64,000 nucleotides of DNA, taken from contig NZ_PJII01000001.1 of NCBI RefSeq assembly GCF_002929215.1, positions 310,001 through 374,000 on the forward strand, written 5' to 3'. Below, in pieces: positions 8,304 through 18,234 of this stretch. The stretch's first letter is position 1, and each line of letters opens with the position of its first letter. Source of the stretch: Arthrobacter sp. ZGTC412 (lineage in GTDB: Bacteria; Actinomycetota; Actinomycetes; Actinomycetales; Micrococcaceae). Under the pieces are notes generated by a model. It did not search any database and had not been told where the DNA came from. It saw only the letters and a list, made by a program, of their open reading frames with translations. The translations under genes were made by a program, and so were the position numbers.

Positions 8304-11300
8304 TCCGTGACCTGCCTTCCCCGCACGCACAGCGGACACACTTCGGGGAGCCGGCAGCCGTGGCCGCCGTGGCTTCCCTTCGAGGGATCATGCCGCGCCA
8401 AAAACTCGCTGCCGCCCATCACCGCAGCGGCCTCCTTCACCATGTCCATGGCCCAGTTGTCCTGCGGATCAAGGGCTTCCTGCTGCTGGATGCCGGGATT
8501 TTTTGAGCCCGTACCAAGCTGGGCGAGTACTGCGCCGCCGGGCACACCAGGGGTACTCCCTCCGGGGCTACCGCTGAAGGCACCGGCAAGGACTGCGGCC
8601 TGGTAGGACCCAAGCTGCGGATGAGTGGAGAGTTCCGTTTTACCCGGCTGGCGTTTTCCCGTTTTAAGATCCACGATGACAAGCCTGCCCTCGGTGTCAA
8701 TTTCCAGGCGGTCCACCTGCCCACGGAGAACGGCTGCGCGCGGCGCACCGTCGTCCACAGCCACGTCCGGGAGCGCCACCTCGAAGTCCTGCTCGACCCC
8801 CAGCAGGCTCCGGCCCTCGCTCCTCATGACCAGCACGTACTGGGCAAGCTTGCGCACCATCGCCTCCGCACGCTGGAAATCAAGCCTTCCCTCCCAGTTG
8901 TCCTTCATCCCCAGCGCAGGCCAGCGGCGAACCAGTTCGGCCACGTATTCTGCTCCAGACGCATCCGGAAGCTCCTGCGCGATGGCGTGGACCAGCGTGC
9001 CCAGGCTCCTGGCGAAGTCCGTGGCCGCTTCGCCGCCTGCTGCCTGTACAAACCAGTCGAGTGGCGACTTCTGGACTGTCTCTACTTTCGAAGGCGACAC
9101 AAACACTGTTCCACCGGGGGGAACCACGGCATCGGAAGAGGTCAGCTGTGGCAGCCCCCACCAGCTTCCGGGGTGCGCGCCCGCCACGGCCGGCTCAGCA
9201 GCGGCGAGCTGCGCGAGGACCCGCACCGCTTCCTCCGCCTCAGCCTCGTGCCGTCCATCCAGCTGGGCATATTGCCGAAGTTCGGCAACCAGCGCGCGCA
9301 GGGTCATGGGCCGTTCTACCGGGGTGAAAGTCCGCCGGTCCTGGTCCGGGTTGAGGGGAGAGACGTAATCAAGGAAGGAGGACGGCTGATCGTCCTCGGA
9401 GGAGACGGCAGTGCAAATCAGGAGCTCGCTCGCCCTTGACACCGCGGTGGAAAAGCTTCGCAGTTCGTCGTACCGGATGTCCCGCAACCGGCTCAGCGGA
9501 TCCCGCTGCAGTGCATACCCTGCTCCATGCTCAACTGCGTCCGCGTACAGGGTGCTGCCCAGCAGTTCGCCGCGAAGCCGGGTGTTGGGCCACACGCCTT
9601 CCTGGAGTCCGACTACCAGGACAACGGGCCATTCACGCCCTGCTGCGCTGGCGGGAGTCATCAGTTCCACGGCGTCCTCCAGCTGCGCCCGGGCGGCAAG
9701 GGTGTCCATGGGAAGTTCCTGGTTCAGCAGGTACTCCAGGAACTGCTCCGGACCGGCGCCAGGCATCTGGTCAACGTACCGTTCAGCCGTGTGGAAAAGC
9801 GCCATCATGGCATCAAGGTCACGGTCGGCACGGGCACCGTGCGGCCCGCCGGACAGCGCTGTTTCCGTCCAGGCCGTGGACAGGCGGGTTGAATCCCAGA
9901 GGGCCCACAACACGGACTCAGCGTTGGCACCCGGTTCAAAGGCGGCTTTCCGCCCCGCCTGGATCATGCCCGCTGTGCGGCGCGCAGCCCTGCCTTCCAT
10001 GCCGAGGGAGGACAGTGCTCCCGGTTCCAGCAAAGCCTCGACGAGCAGGTCATCGCTGGTGCGCCCTCCCCCGCCCAAAAGCTCCTCGCGTCTCAGCGAC
10101 TGCCGCAGACGGCGCAGCTCGATGGAGGAGGCACCACCGATACGGGACGTCAAAAGGGATACAGCCGTTTCGGGGGTCAGCAAGGCAGGGTCCACCGCGA
10201 CGGCGAACGCATCGAGCAGGGGCCGAACCGCCACTTCGTCCCGGACGGCCGATTCGGCCACAGGCACCCGAACCGGGATCCCCTGGCCGGACAGGTAACG
10301 CTGCAGCTCGCTTACCTGAGCTCCGTTGCGCACAATGACTGCGACGTCGGACAGGTCCCGGCCGTGGTTGATGTGCTGGTCCAGGATGCGCTGTGCCACA
10401 TACCGCAGTTCATGAACTGCTGACGGCACCAGGTGGGCTTCCACCGCTCCCTGCTCCCGGTTCCCCGCCAGCTGCTCGAGCTGCCTGGCAAGCTGCCCGC
10501 CAGCCCGCTGGGAAATACGGGCCGCGACCCCCAGCCACGCATCCGCCAGCACCTGCGTATGCCGGTGTGCGTACCGGAGCGGCCGCTCCAAAGCGGGGGC
10601 ATCCGGCGACAGCAGCTGCGGCAGTTCGGCCACCAGGTCAGGGCGGGCCCCGCGGAACCCCTGGACCACGGTGTCCGGGGAGAAGGACACGTAGCAGTCC
10701 TTCCGGCGGGCTATGTCAGCCAGAAGCTCAAAGACGGCCGGATTTGCCTCCTGCACGTCATCAACGAGGATCATCTGCAGGCGCTCGCGCTCGGCAGCCA
10801 GGAATTCAGGGACGTCCTGGAAGATCTGGCGTGCGGCGGTGATGATTCCGGCCGGATCAAAAGCCTCAGGCATCCGCAGGTCCAGGACGTCACGGTACTC
10901 CGAGTACAGCCCAGCGGCGGCAACCCAGTCAGGCCGGTCGCACTGCCGGCCCAGGTGGGCGAGGTCCGCGGCGGTCAGGCCGGACTCGATCACGCGGTCG
11001 AACAGTTGCCGTACCTCCTGGCGGAACCCGCGAGTCTCCAGGGCTCCGGCGAGATCGTCAGGCCACGGCAGCTCCAGCCCTGGCAAGCGGTGGCCTTCGA
11101 GGAGTTCCTTGATGATGAGGTCCTGCTCCGGACCGGAAAGGAGCCGCGGCGGCCTCGAGAGCGGGAGTACTCCCTCGGCCTTTGCCCGCCGGAGGACATC
11201 AAAGGCGTAGGATGCCCAGGTCCGGGCCGGGGTGGTGCTGAGGCTCCTGTCCAGCCGGGCCGTAAACCGGTCCCGAAGGGAGTCGGCCGCCAGCCTGGTG

Positions 11301-11656
11301 GGGGCCATTATGAGCATCCGTTCGGGGTCCACCCCGTCCCGAAAGACCCGCGTGACCGCTGCCTCGACCAGGACAGTCGTTTTTCCCGTCCCTGGCGCCC
11401 CCGGCACCAGCACCGGCCCGGATCCCTGCGCTACGTCGACAGCCGCCTGCTGATCGGAGGTCAGCGAGGGAACTTCGGCATGGACCTGCCGCGGCGGCAG
11501 CAGTTTGAGGCCAGGAAAGCCGGGTTGGGCAAGATGCCCGGTCCCGCCGTCATCTTGCAATCCTTCAGCTGCTTCTGCGAACCCGGTCTCAAGGCCATTT
11601 GCTGATTGGTGCCGGTATTCGTCGCGGGGACCTGTAAAGGGAACTGTTATTGTCAC
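8300..11656 (-). CDS. adnA: AdnA-type subunit of the AdnAB DNA-resection motor-nuclease
   Basis: An 1118-residue UvrD-like protein with Walker A GAPGTGKT (86-93), a divergent motif II (ILVDDVQEAN), and a RecB-type nuclease domain near the C-terminus (GQVDRLEIDTEGRLVIVDLK). The last 40 residues contain GCRLPEVCPLC, a cysteine cluster that may bind metal or Fe-S; that role is inference. The order AdnA then AdnB matches mycobacterial adnAB. The start is GTG 11656, which overlaps the stop of the alkyltransferase-like gene as GTGA. The first about 60 residues are low in recognisable motifs and may be a flexible lead-in. Confidence 0.9.
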   Translation of the reverse strand: MTITVPFTGPRDEYRHQSANGLETGFAEAAEGLQDDGGTGHLAQPGFPGLKLLPPRQVHAEVPSLTSDQQAAVDVAQGSGPVLVPGAPGTGKTTVLVEAAVTRVFRDGVDPERMLIMAPTRLAADSLRDRFTARLDRSLSTTPARTWASYAFDVLRRAKAEGVLPLSRPPRLLSGPEQDLIIKELLEGHRLPGLELPWPDDLAGALETRGFRQEVRQLFDRVIESGLTAADLAHLGRQCDRPDWVAAAGLYSEYRDVLDLRMPEAFDPAGIITAARQIFQDVPEFLAAERERLQMILVDDVQEANPAVFELLADIARRKDCYVSFSPDTVVQGFRGARPDLVAELPQLLSPDAPALERPLRYAHRHTQVLADAWLGVAARISQRAGGQLARQLEQLAGNREQGAVEAHLVPSAVHELRYVAQRILDQHINHGRDLSDVAVIVRNGAQVSELQRYLSGQGIPVRVPVAESAVRDEVAVRPLLDAFAVAVDPALLTPETAVSLLTSRIGGASSIELRRLRQSLRREELLGGGGRTSDDLLVEALLEPGALSSLGMEGRAARRTAGMIQAGRKAAFEPGANAESVLWALWDSTRLSTAWTETALSGGPHGARADRDLDAMMALFHTAERYVDQMPGAGPEQFLEYLLNQELPMDTLAARAQLEDAVELMTPASAAGREWPVVLVVGLQEGVWPNTRLRGELLGSTLYADAVEHGAGYALQRDPLSRLRDIRYDELRSFSTAVSRASELLICTAVSSEDDQPSSFLDYVSPLNPDQDRRTFTPVERPMTLRALVAELRQYAQLDGRHEAEAEEAVRVLAQLAAAEPAVAGAHPGSWWGLPQLTSSDAVVPPGGTVFVSPSKVETVQKSPLDWFVQAAGGEAATDFARSLGTLVHAIAQELPDASGAEYVAELVRRWPALGMKDNWEGRLDFQRAEAMVRKLAQYVLVMRSEGRSLLGVEQDFEVALPDVAVDDGAPRAAVLRGQVDRLEIDTEGRLVIVDLKTGKRQPGKTELSTHPQLGSYQAAVLAGAFSGSPGGSTPGVPGGAVLAQLGTGSKNPGIQQQEALDPQDNWAMDMVKEAAAVMGGSEFLARHDPSKGSHGGHGCRLPEVCPLCVRGRQVTE

Positions 11657-12069
11657 GCCGACATTCCATCATCAGCCACTGACAATTTCCGGAGCCGGCC
11701 CTCCAGCTCGCCGGCAATGGCTTCGATGTGGTCGAAGTCTTCATCGGTGGGCGCCCAGCGTGCGGCTGCAAGGTCCACCCGCCAGGAGCCCTCTCCCGTG
11801 CGCAGATAGGCCTCGTAGGCGCCGGTAAGCACGGTTCCCTCCTGGAGGTAGTGACGGAGCGCTTCGGCTTCGTGGCCCTCCGGTGCCCGGCCACTGGCTT
11901 TGAGGATGCGCCACCAGGGAACACCGCTGCCGCAGTGGCTCATGACCGAGCCCACCTGCCTGGGTCCGCCCGATCCCACGAGTTCGGCGACGTCGCCGTA
12001 CGAGACCGCGGACCCTGCCGGCACCAGCCTCACGAGGGCCAGTACCGCCTCCACATACTCAATCCGCAT
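11653..12069 (-). CDS. Alkyltransferase-like protein (ATL, MGMT family)
   Basis: A 138-residue protein equal to the C-terminal DNA-binding domain of O6-alkylguanine transferases. The helix-turn-helix region SYGDVAELVGSGGPRQVG is present, but the alkyl-acceptor Cys of PCHR is replaced: the motif is GVPWWRIL, with Trp at the Cys position. Such ATL proteins bind O6-alkylguanine without reversing it and, in studied cases, pass it to nucleotide excision repair. It heads the ATL-adnA-adnB unit and is coupled to adnA by GTGA. TACATT ends 6 nt before ATG 12069, suggesting a leaderless start. Confidence 0.88.
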   Translation of the reverse strand: MRIEYVEAVLALVRLVPAGSAVSYGDVAELVGSGGPRQVGSVMSHCGSGVPWWRILKASGRAPEGHEAEALRHYLQEGTVLTGAYEAYLRTGEGSWRVDLAAARWAPTDEDFDHIEAIAGELEGRLRKLSVADDGMSA

Positions 12070-12081
12070 TGATCCAATGTA
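12070..12081 (-). promoter_or_regulatory. Leaderless-type -10 box of the ATL-adnAB operon
   Basis: TACATT (12081-12076), 6-nt spacer, then ATG 12069. Its -35 region coincides with that of the divergent exonuclease promoter. Confidence 0.5.
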
Positions 12082-12120
12082 GCCGCAGTGGCGCTCCCGG
12101 GAATTGTCGGTGGCCCCCGT

Positions 12121-12132
12121 TAGCGTTGACGT
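12121..12132 (+). promoter_or_regulatory. Leaderless-type -10 box of the DEDDh exonuclease gene
   Basis: TAGCGT (12121-12126), 6-nt spacer, then ATG 12133. No Shine-Dalgarno is present. Confidence 0.55.
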
Positions 12133-12843
12133 ATGAGCACCTGGAACACCCTTCCCCGCGCGGCCTTCGACCTCGAAACCACCGGCCGCAACTCGCGTGC
12201 CGCCCGGATTGTCACGGCGTCAGTCACTGTTGTGGACCACAAGGGCGAGGTCATCACCGAGCATGAGTGGCTGGCCGATCCAGGGGTTGAAATACCTACC
12301 GAAGCCAGTGATGTGCATGGCATCACCACTGAGCAGGCCAGGCGTGAAGGCAGGCCGGCCCGCGAGGTGACGCAGGAGCTCGCGGCGGTGCTGCAGGGGC
12401 TTTTCGACGACGGAACGCCCGTCATCGCGTTCAACGCCAGCTACGACTTCACGGTGCTCGCAGCCGAGTCGGCCCGCTATGGGGTCCCGCAGCTAACCCG
12501 GTTTCCGGTGCTGGACCCCTACATCATGAACAAGCAGGTGGACCGCTACCGCAAGGGCAAGCGCACCCTCACGGCCCTGTGCGAAGAGTACGGCGTGGTC
12601 CTGGACAACGCCCATACGTCGGCCGCTGATGCCCTCGCCACCCTGCGGGTCCTGGATGCCATGGCCGGGAAATTCCCGAAACTGAGCATGCCGGCCAGCC
12701 AGTTGCACCAGCTTCAGGTGGACTGGGCAGAGAGCCAGGCGGCAGATTTCCAGGGCTACCTCCGCAAGACCAAGCCGGCAGCTGTTATTGAAGGCGACTG
12801 GCCGGTGCTCCCGCCGCAGGACGCCACCACCGGCGGTTTCTAG
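12133..12843 (+). CDS. DEDDh 3'-5' exonuclease (DNA polymerase III epsilon-like)
   Basis: A 236-residue single-domain exonuclease. The DEDDh residues are visible: FDLETTG near residue 13 (Asp and Glu), FNASYDF (Asp), and NAHTSAADALAT (His and Asp). The fold matches the proofreading epsilon subunit and RNase T families, but the length and the tail after residue 190 (Trp/Gln/Lys-rich, no polymerase-binding motif recognised) suggest a stand-alone nuclease. It is divergent from the ATL-adnAB operon with only 63 bp between start codons, so shared control in DNA repair is plausible but unproven. Confidence 0.88.
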   Translation: MSTWNTLPRAAFDLETTGRNSRAARIVTASVTVVDHKGEVITEHEWLADPGVEIPTEASDVHGITTEQARREGRPAREVTQELAAVLQGLFDDGTPVIAFNASYDFTVLAAESARYGVPQLTRFPVLDPYIMNKQVDRYRKGKRTLTALCEEYGVVLDNAHTSAADALATLRVLDAMAGKFPKLSMPASQLHQLQVDWAESQAADFQGYLRKTKPAAVIEGDWPVLPPQDATTGGF

Positions 12844-13174
12844 CTCCAAGGACCGGGCGGCCGGTCCGAGATATATTTCACAGTCACATGGGTTCATAAG
12901 CCGGCTTCTTTCCGCGCTCCGAGGATTCGCTCTTGGAACCGCATAAGGCCTTGCAACAACGGACAGGTCAGCAAATGGCCGAATTTTGTTCGTAAACTAG
13001 TACCCATCAGCCGCACTTCTTCGTGACAGGGGCAGGAAACGCCCTAGTGAGACAATAAAGTTTTGCGGTCACCCCTGCCCCGGCCTTGCTTGACCAGCAC
13101 CAGGCAGGTGCCAGGCGCCAACAGCGCAGCCTTGCGGCCCGGTTGACTTATGACTCAATGAAAGTGACAACCTG
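12844..13174 (+). other. 331-nt intergenic region: candidate promoter and leader hairpin before the amino-acid ABC operon
   Basis: No gene is convincing here. TAAACT at 12993-12998 is a possible -10, without a clear -35. GGGGCAGG (13028-13035) pairs with CCTGCCCC (13073-13080) around a 37-nt internal segment, giving a possible mRNA leader structure. GGTTG and CAACC flank an AT-richer stretch at about 13140-13170, just before the start codon. I do not recognise a riboswitch class. Confidence 0.4.
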
Positions 13175-14116
13175 ATGAAAATCAAAGCGATGAAGTGGCT
13201 GACTACCGCTCCCGTGGCACTAGCCCTCGCGGTTTCCCTCGCAGCATGCGGCGGCGGCTCGGGCTCCGCCGAGCCCAGCGGAACGCCCACGGACGCCCTG
13301 GCCGGCAGTGACCAGCAGACGCTGGACAAGTACACCACCGCCGACGTCACCCCGATCGATCAGATCGACAAGACAAAGCTCGGCCTCAACACTGAAGGCA
13401 AGCTCGAGGTGGGCACCCTCTCGGACGCCCCGCCGAACATCTTTATTGACCCCTCCGGCAAGTTCACCGGTTACGACAACGAATTGCTGCGCGCCATCGC
13501 CGGCAAGCTCGGCCTCGAGGTCGAATTCGTTGCCACGGACTTCTCCGCGCTCCTTTCCCAGGTGCAGACCAAGCAGTTCGACGTCGGCTCCTCCTCGATC
13601 TCCACCACGGACGCCCGCCGCGAGAATGTCGGCTTCACCAACGGCTATGACTTCGGCTTCATGGCAGTAGTTGCCAAGACCGACAGTGACATCAAGGGCT
13701 TCGCCGACCTCAAGGGCGACCTCCGCATCGGCGTTGTCCAGGGCACCGTCCAGGACGACTATGTCACCAACACCCTGAAGCTTGAGCCGATCCGCTTCCC
13801 GGACTACGCCACCGTGTACGCCAACGTGCGCAACGGCCAGGTGGACGCCTGGGTAGCTCCGTCGCAGCAGGCCACCGGACAGGTCAAGGAAGGCGACGGC
13901 ACCGTCATCGCCGAGTCCGTCGTCAACACGCAGAACTTCACTGCCTACGCTGTTGCCAAGGAGAACCAGCCGCTGATCGACGCGCTGAACTCCGGCCTGG
14001 ACGCCGTAATCGCTGACGGAACCTGGTCCAAGCTGACCAAGGAGTGGTACCCGGACCGCGAAACGCCGAGCGACTGGAAGCCGGGCAGCAAGGCCGCCAC
14101 GGTTCCCCAGAGCTGA
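13175..14116 (+). CDS. Polar amino-acid ABC transporter substrate-binding lipoprotein
   Basis: A 313-residue extracytoplasmic binding protein (family 3 fold). The signal peptide ends in the lipobox LAAC with the lipidated Cys at residue 25, followed by a Gly/Ser-rich linker. The ligand-binding region includes GKFTGYDNELLRAIAGKLGL and DVGSSSISTTDARRENVGF. It should be tethered outside the membrane and deliver an amino acid (glutamine, arginine or similar; not determinable) to the downstream permease and ATPase. Start ATG 13175 gives a complete signal peptide; the Shine-Dalgarno is weak (GAAAG at some distance). It is the first gene of a three-gene operon. Confidence 0.93.
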   Translation: MKIKAMKWLTTAPVALALAVSLAACGGGSGSAEPSGTPTDALAGSDQQTLDKYTTADVTPIDQIDKTKLGLNTEGKLEVGTLSDAPPNIFIDPSGKFTGYDNELLRAIAGKLGLEVEFVATDFSALLSQVQTKQFDVGSSSISTTDARRENVGFTNGYDFGFMAVVAKTDSDIKGFADLKGDLRIGVVQGTVQDDYVTNTLKLEPIRFPDYATVYANVRNGQVDAWVAPSQQATGQVKEGDGTVIAESVVNTQNFTAYAVAKENQPLIDALNSGLDAVIADGTWSKLTKEWYPDRETPSDWKPGSKAATVPQS

Positions 14117-14132
14117 TTGAGCCGGGACGTTC

Positions 14133-14897
14133 ATGGATCTCTTGGATCAGCTGGCTGACACCTTCTTCAACTGGGAGGAAATGGCCAAAGTCATTCCCGC
14201 CCTGCTGATGGTCGGTTTGCCCAACACCCTGATACTGGCCATAGCCTCCGGTATCCTCGGTTCCCTGCTGGGGCTGGGGTTGGCCATGATGGGGATTTCC
14301 CGTAATGCGGGCGCCCGGTGGGTGGCACGCATCTACACGGACATCTTCCGGGGCCTGCCCGCCATCCTGGTGATCCTGGTCATCGGCATCGGGCTCAGTC
14401 CCATAGCCCGGGAAATCACCGGGTCCCGGAATCCGTATCCCCTGGGCATCCTGGCCCTGACCCTGGTCGCGGCCGCCTATATCGGCGAGATCTTCCGTTC
14501 GGGCATTCAAAGCGTGGAGAAGGGCCAGCTGGAGGCATCCAGGGCGCTCGGATTCAGCTACGGCAGCTCCATGCGCCTGGTGGTGGTGCCGCAGGGCATC
14601 CGGCGGGTCCTTCCGGCGCTGGTGAACCAGTTCATCTCGCTGCTGAAGGATTCCTCCCTGGTCTTCATGCTGGGGCTGGCTGCCTCTGACCGGGAAATCT
14701 TCCGGATCGGAAATGACGCCATGGCCAACACCGGCAACCTTTCTCCGCTGGTGGCTGCCGGGGTGCTGTACCTGATCCTGACCGTCCCGCTGACGCACTT
14801 CGTGAACTACATCGACCACCGGTTGCGTACCGGCAAGCCGGAGAAGAAGGAACCGGATGAGCTGGCAGCACCTATCGGTAAGGGGGCACAGGCATGA
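14133..14897 (+). CDS. Amino-acid ABC transporter permease
   Basis: A 254-residue HisM/GlnP-type permease with about five membrane segments. The ATPase-contact (EAA) loop is [20 protein letters not shown]. Only one permease gene is present, so the channel is probably a homodimer, unlike the two-permease gluCD system near 54 kb. It begins 17 nt after the binding-protein stop and its end overlaps the ATPase start as ATGA. The C-terminal tail is charged and cytoplasmic. Confidence 0.93.
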   Translation: MDLLDQLADTFFNWEEMAKVIPALLMVGLPNTLILAIASGILGSLLGLGLAMMGISRNAGARWVARIYTDIFRGLPAILVILVIGIGLSPIAREITGSRNPYPLGILALTLVAAAYIGEIFRSGIQSVEKGQLEASRALGFSYGSSMRLVVVPQGIRRVLPALVNQFISLLKDSSLVFMLGLAASDREIFRIGNDAMANTGNLSPLVAAGVLYLILTVPLTHFVNYIDHRLRTGKPEKKEPDELAAPIGKGAQA

Positions 14898-15631
14898 CGG
14901 AATTCGCTTCCGGAACCCTGACCGGCAAGAACCTGCACCTCTCATTCGGCCACAACCATGTTCTCCGCGGCATTGACCTGCACGTGGAGAAGGGCACCAC
15001 TGCCTCGGTAATCGGCCCTTCCGGCTCCGGTAAGTCCACCCTCCTGCGGGTGATGAACCGGCTGATCGAGCCCGACCAGGGCGACATCCTGCTGGATGGC
15101 CGCTCGGTCCTGAAGGACAACCCGGATGAACTCCGGCAGCGGATCGGCATGGTGTTCCAGCAGTTCAACCTGTTTCCGCACAAAACAGTGGTGGACAACG
15201 TGTCCCTGGCGCTGCGGAAGCTCCGGAAGCTGCCGCAGGAACAGGCCCGCGCCGAGGCCTTGGAGCAGTTGGACCTGGTAGGCCTGAAGCACAAGGCAGA
15301 CGCGCGTCCGGCCAACCTCTCCGGAGGCCAGCAGCAGCGCGTGGCGATCGCCCGGGCCCTCGCCATGAAGCCGGAAGTGATGTTCTTTGACGAGGCTACG
15401 TCCGCGCTGGACCCTGAGCTCGTCAAGGGCGTCCTGGCGCTTATGACGGACCTCGCGAAGGGCGGCATGACGATGGTGGTGGTGACCCACGAGATGGGTT
15501 TCTCCCGCAACGTGTCAGACACGGTGACGTTTATGGACGCCGGCGTGGTGGTTGAATCGGGACCGCCGCAGCAGATCTTCAGCGAGCCCCGCACGGACCG
15601 CCTGAAGGACTTCCTCTCGGACGTTCTGTAG
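14894..15631 (+). CDS. Amino-acid ABC transporter ATP-binding protein
   Basis: A 245-residue GlnQ/HisP-type ATPase. Walker A is GPSGSGKS (about 41-48), the Q-loop is [15 protein letters not shown], the ABC signature is NLSGGQQQR, Walker B is VMFFDEAT, and the switch histidine is in VVVTHEMGF. It starts at an ATGA overlap with the permease and is the last gene of the importer operon, followed by a strong hairpin terminator. It pairs in function with the binding protein and permease just upstream. Confidence 0.95.
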   Translation: MTEFASGTLTGKNLHLSFGHNHVLRGIDLHVEKGTTASVIGPSGSGKSTLLRVMNRLIEPDQGDILLDGRSVLKDNPDELRQRIGMVFQQFNLFPHKTVVDNVSLALRKLRKLPQEQARAEALEQLDLVGLKHKADARPANLSGGQQQRVAIARALAMKPEVMFFDEATSALDPELVKGVLALMTDLAKGGMTMVVVTHEMGFSRNVSDTVTFMDAGVVVESGPPQQIFSEPRTDRLKDFLSDVL

Positions 15632-15649
15632 CTCCTGCCCCAGGCACAA

Positions 15650-15688
15650 AAAGAATCCCCGGTTGCATTGTGCAACCGGGGATTCTTT
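15650..15688. terminator. Bidirectional intrinsic terminator
   Basis: A perfect 18-bp stem (15650-15667 with 15671-15688) and a TTG loop, with A- and T-rich flanks. It serves the ABC operon (+) and the hem operon (-), whose last gene hemL ends at 15734. Confidence 0.9.
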
Positions 15689-15733
15689 GTACCCAGCGGG
15701 TGAGACGTCCGACGGCGGGACTGGCCTGAGTTT

Positions 15734-17065
15734 CTAGCCTTGCGCGGCTGCTGCCGCCTTTGCTGCGGCCGGAAGTGCGTCGAAAATCCGGTTCATGGCG
15801 GCGTCGTCGTGCGCGGCGGACAGGAACCAGGCTTCGAAGACCGACGGCGGCAGGTAGACGCCGGACTCCAGCATCGAGTGGAAGAACGGCGCGTAGCGGA
15901 AGCTCTCCTGGGCCTGGGCGTCGGCGTAGTTATGCACGCCGCGGGCTGAGGTCCCAAAGGCCACCGAGAAGAGGTTGCCGGCGAACTGGATGGAGTGGTC
16001 CACACCGGCGGCGTCCAGGGCGCTGGACAGTGCCGAGGAGAGTTCCAGTGACCGGACATCGATGTAGGAGTAGACGTCGCGGGTGGCGTGGGTCAGCGTG
16101 GCCACACCCGCGGCCATCGCCACCGGGTTCCCGGAAAGCGTCCCGGCCTGGTACACCGGGCCGATCGGAGCGAGATGGTCCATGATATCGGCACGTCCGC
16201 CAAGGGCCGCCGTCGGCATTCCGCCGCCGATGACCTTCCCGAAGGTGAGCAGGTCCGGCGTCCACAGCTCGGCAGCATCAGGCGCACCGCCGGTGAGGCC
16301 CCAGTAGCCGGAGTAGCCGGTGCGGAAACCGGTGAGGACCTCGTCCACGATGAGCAGGGCACCGTGTTCGCGGGTGATGCGGGACAGGCCCAGGTTGAAT
16401 CCTTCGCCGGGCGTGACAACGCCCATGTTGGCCGGCGCCGCCTCGGTGATGACGGCGGCGATGTTGGGTCCGTGGGCGGCGAAGGCTTCCTTGACCGCGG
16501 TGAGGTCGTTGTAGGGCAACACCAGGGTCTCGGCAGCAGTGGCTTCGGTGACGCCGGCGGAACCGGGCAGCGCGAGGGTGGCCACGCCCGAACCCGCAGC
16601 GGCCAGCAGCCCGTCGAGGTGGCCGTGGTAGCAGCCGGCGAACTTGATGATGAGGTTCCGGCCGGTGAAGCCGCGGGCCAGCCGGACGGCCGTCATGGTG
16701 GCTTCGGTGCCGGTTGACACCATCCGGACCCGCTCGGCGGCAGGGACGCGTTCCTGGACTATCGCCGCCAGGTTGGCCTCATCGGGGGTGGACGCGCCGA
16801 AGGACAGGCCGCGGTCCACGGCTGCGTGGACGGCCTCGAGTACGGCGGGGTGGGCGTGGCCCAGCAGTGCCGGTCCCCAGGAGCAGACCAGGTCCACATA
16901 TTCCTTGCCGTCGGCGTCCGTCAGGTAAGGGCCTTTGGCGGAGACCATAAAGCGCGGAGTTCCGCCGACGGACCCGAAGGCCCGTACGGGAGAGTTGACT
17001 CCGCCCGGCATCAGCTGGCGGGCGCGGTCGAAGAGTGCCTCATTGCGAGGATTGCTGGAAGTCAT
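15734..17065 (-). CDS. hemL: Glutamate-1-semialdehyde 2,1-aminomutase
   Basis: A 443-residue PLP enzyme (class III aminotransferase fold) converting glutamate-1-semialdehyde to 5-aminolevulinate, the second step of the C5 pathway. The PLP lysine is K277 in [25 protein letters not shown] carries the PLP-pyridine Asp; the N-terminal [10 protein letters not shown] is typical of HemL. It is the last gene of the long minus-strand hem operon, 17 nt after the LLM oxidoreductase. An AGGA lies just before ATG 17065. Its partner HemA is encoded about 10 kb away on the opposite strand. Confidence 0.96.
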   Translation of the reverse strand: MTSSNPRNEALFDRARQLMPGGVNSPVRAFGSVGGTPRFMVSAKGPYLTDADGKEYVDLVCSWGPALLGHAHPAVLEAVHAAVDRGLSFGASTPDEANLAAIVQERVPAAERVRMVSTGTEATMTAVRLARGFTGRNLIIKFAGCYHGHLDGLLAAAGSGVATLALPGSAGVTEATAAETLVLPYNDLTAVKEAFAAHGPNIAAVITEAAPANMGVVTPGEGFNLGLSRITREHGALLIVDEVLTGFRTGYSGYWGLTGGAPDAAELWTPDLLTFGKVIGGGMPTAALGGRADIMDHLAPIGPVYQAGTLSGNPVAMAAGVATLTHATRDVYSYIDVRSLELSSALSSALDAAGVDHSIQFAGNLFSVAFGTSARGVHNYADAQAQESFRYAPFFHSMLESGVYLPPSVFEAWFLSAAHDDAAMNRIFDALPAAAKAAAAAQG

Positions 17066-17082
17066 GGTTCCTATTCTCTCAG

Positions 17083-18234
17083 CTACCCGGCGAGCAGTTC
17101 GGCCACCCTGGGCGCCACCGCCGTCCCCAGCAGCTCGATGGAGCGCATCATGGCGGAGTGCGGCAAAGGGCCGTTGCTGTACTTGAGGTCGAAGCGGTCC
17201 ACGCCCAGGTTTTGTTTAAGCAGGGCTATCTTCCGGGCCACGGTTTCAGGCGATCCGACGTACAGGGCACCCTCGGGCGCGCACATGGCGTCGAACTCTC
17301 CCCTTCCGGCGGGTCCCCAGCCGCGCTCGGCCCCGAGCTTGTTCCGCAGTTTCAGCCAGTGCGGGAAGAGTTCCTCCCGGGCCTGCTCGTCTGTTTCGGC
17401 CACGTGGCCGGGCGAATGCGTGGCAACCTGCTGCATCGGGTGGCCGTACTTGGACATGGCTTCCCGGTACAGGTCCACCAGCGGGCGGAAGGCGCGCGGC
17501 TGCCCGCCGATGATCGCAAAGATGATGGGATAGCCGTACTGCGCGCACCTCAGCACCGATTCGGGTGTTCCGCCGACGCCGATCCAGGTGGGCAGCAGGT
17601 GCCGCTCCAGCGGCGGGTACACCGTCAGCCCGGAAAGGGCGGGCCTGGTGCGGCCTTCCCAGTGCACCGGCTTCTGCGTCCGCACCTTGTCGAACAGCTC
17701 GAGCTTCTCTTCAAACAGCACCTCATAGTCCGCGAGGTCCAGCCCGAACAAGGGGAAGGATTCAACGAATGAACCGCGGCCCAGCATCACTTCGGCACGG
17801 CCGTTGGAGAGGGCGTCCACAGTGGAGAACCGCTGGAAAACTCTTATGGGGTCATCCGAACTCAGGACCGTGACCGCGGAGCCGAGGCGGATCCTGGTGG
17901 TGCGGGCGGCAGCGGCGGCGAGGAAAACTTCGGGCGCGGAAACCGCATAGTCCTTGCGGTGGTGCTCCCCCACCCCAAAGGCGTGAAGTCCGACGGCGTC
18001 CGCCAGCTCTGCCTGCTCCAGCAGCTGCCGCAGTACTTGCGCATGCGACTGGGGGCTGCCGTCGCGGTGCTCCCCGATGTCGCCAAAGGTATTCAGGCCG
18101 ATCAGGATGCGGCCCGTGCCCACCGGCTCTGTAGGACCCAGGACAGTGGCACCCGATGCGGGCGTTCCACCCGGAGCGGCCGGTTCCCGTCCGGCTCCGG
18201 CTGCAGCTCCGGCCCCTGGCAGTTCTTCACTCAT
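17083..18234 (-). CDS. LLM-class flavin-dependent oxidoreductase inside the hem operon
   Basis: A 383-residue luciferase-like (TIM-barrel) flavoprotein. The first about 40 residues are Ala/Pro/Gly-rich and probably disordered. The barrel carries [35 protein letters not shown] and [14 protein letters not shown], as in FMN-dependent LLM proteins. Its ATG shares one base with the hemB stop (TGATG) and hemL follows 17 nt later, so it is co-translated with heme genes. No LLM enzyme is known to be needed between porphobilinogen synthase and the aminomutase; its role is unknown. An F420 rather than FMN cofactor cannot be excluded. Confidence 0.87.
   Translation of the reverse strand: MSEELPGAGAAAGAGREPAAPGGTPASGATVLGPTEPVGTGRILIGLNTFGDIGEHRDGSPQSHAQVLRQLLEQAELADAVGLHAFGVGEHHRKDYAVSAPEVFLAAAAARTTRIRLGSAVTVLSSDDPIRVFQRFSTVDALSNGRAEVMLGRGSFVESFPLFGLDLADYEVLFEEKLELFDKVRTQKPVHWEGRTRPALSGLTVYPPLERHLLPTWIGVGGTPESVLRCAQYGYPIIFAIIGGQPRAFRPLVDLYREAMSKYGHPMQQVATHSPGHVAETDEQAREELFPHWLKLRNKLGAERGWGPAGRGEFDAMCAPEGALYVGSPETVARKIALLKQNLGVDRFDLKYSNGPLPHSAMMRSIELLGTAVAPRVAELLAG

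Noticed and set aside
13022-13057. 11-codon ORF in the leader of the amino-acid importer
   Set aside because: It starts at GTG without a Shine-Dalgarno or suitable -10 spacing, so there is no support beyond an open frame.
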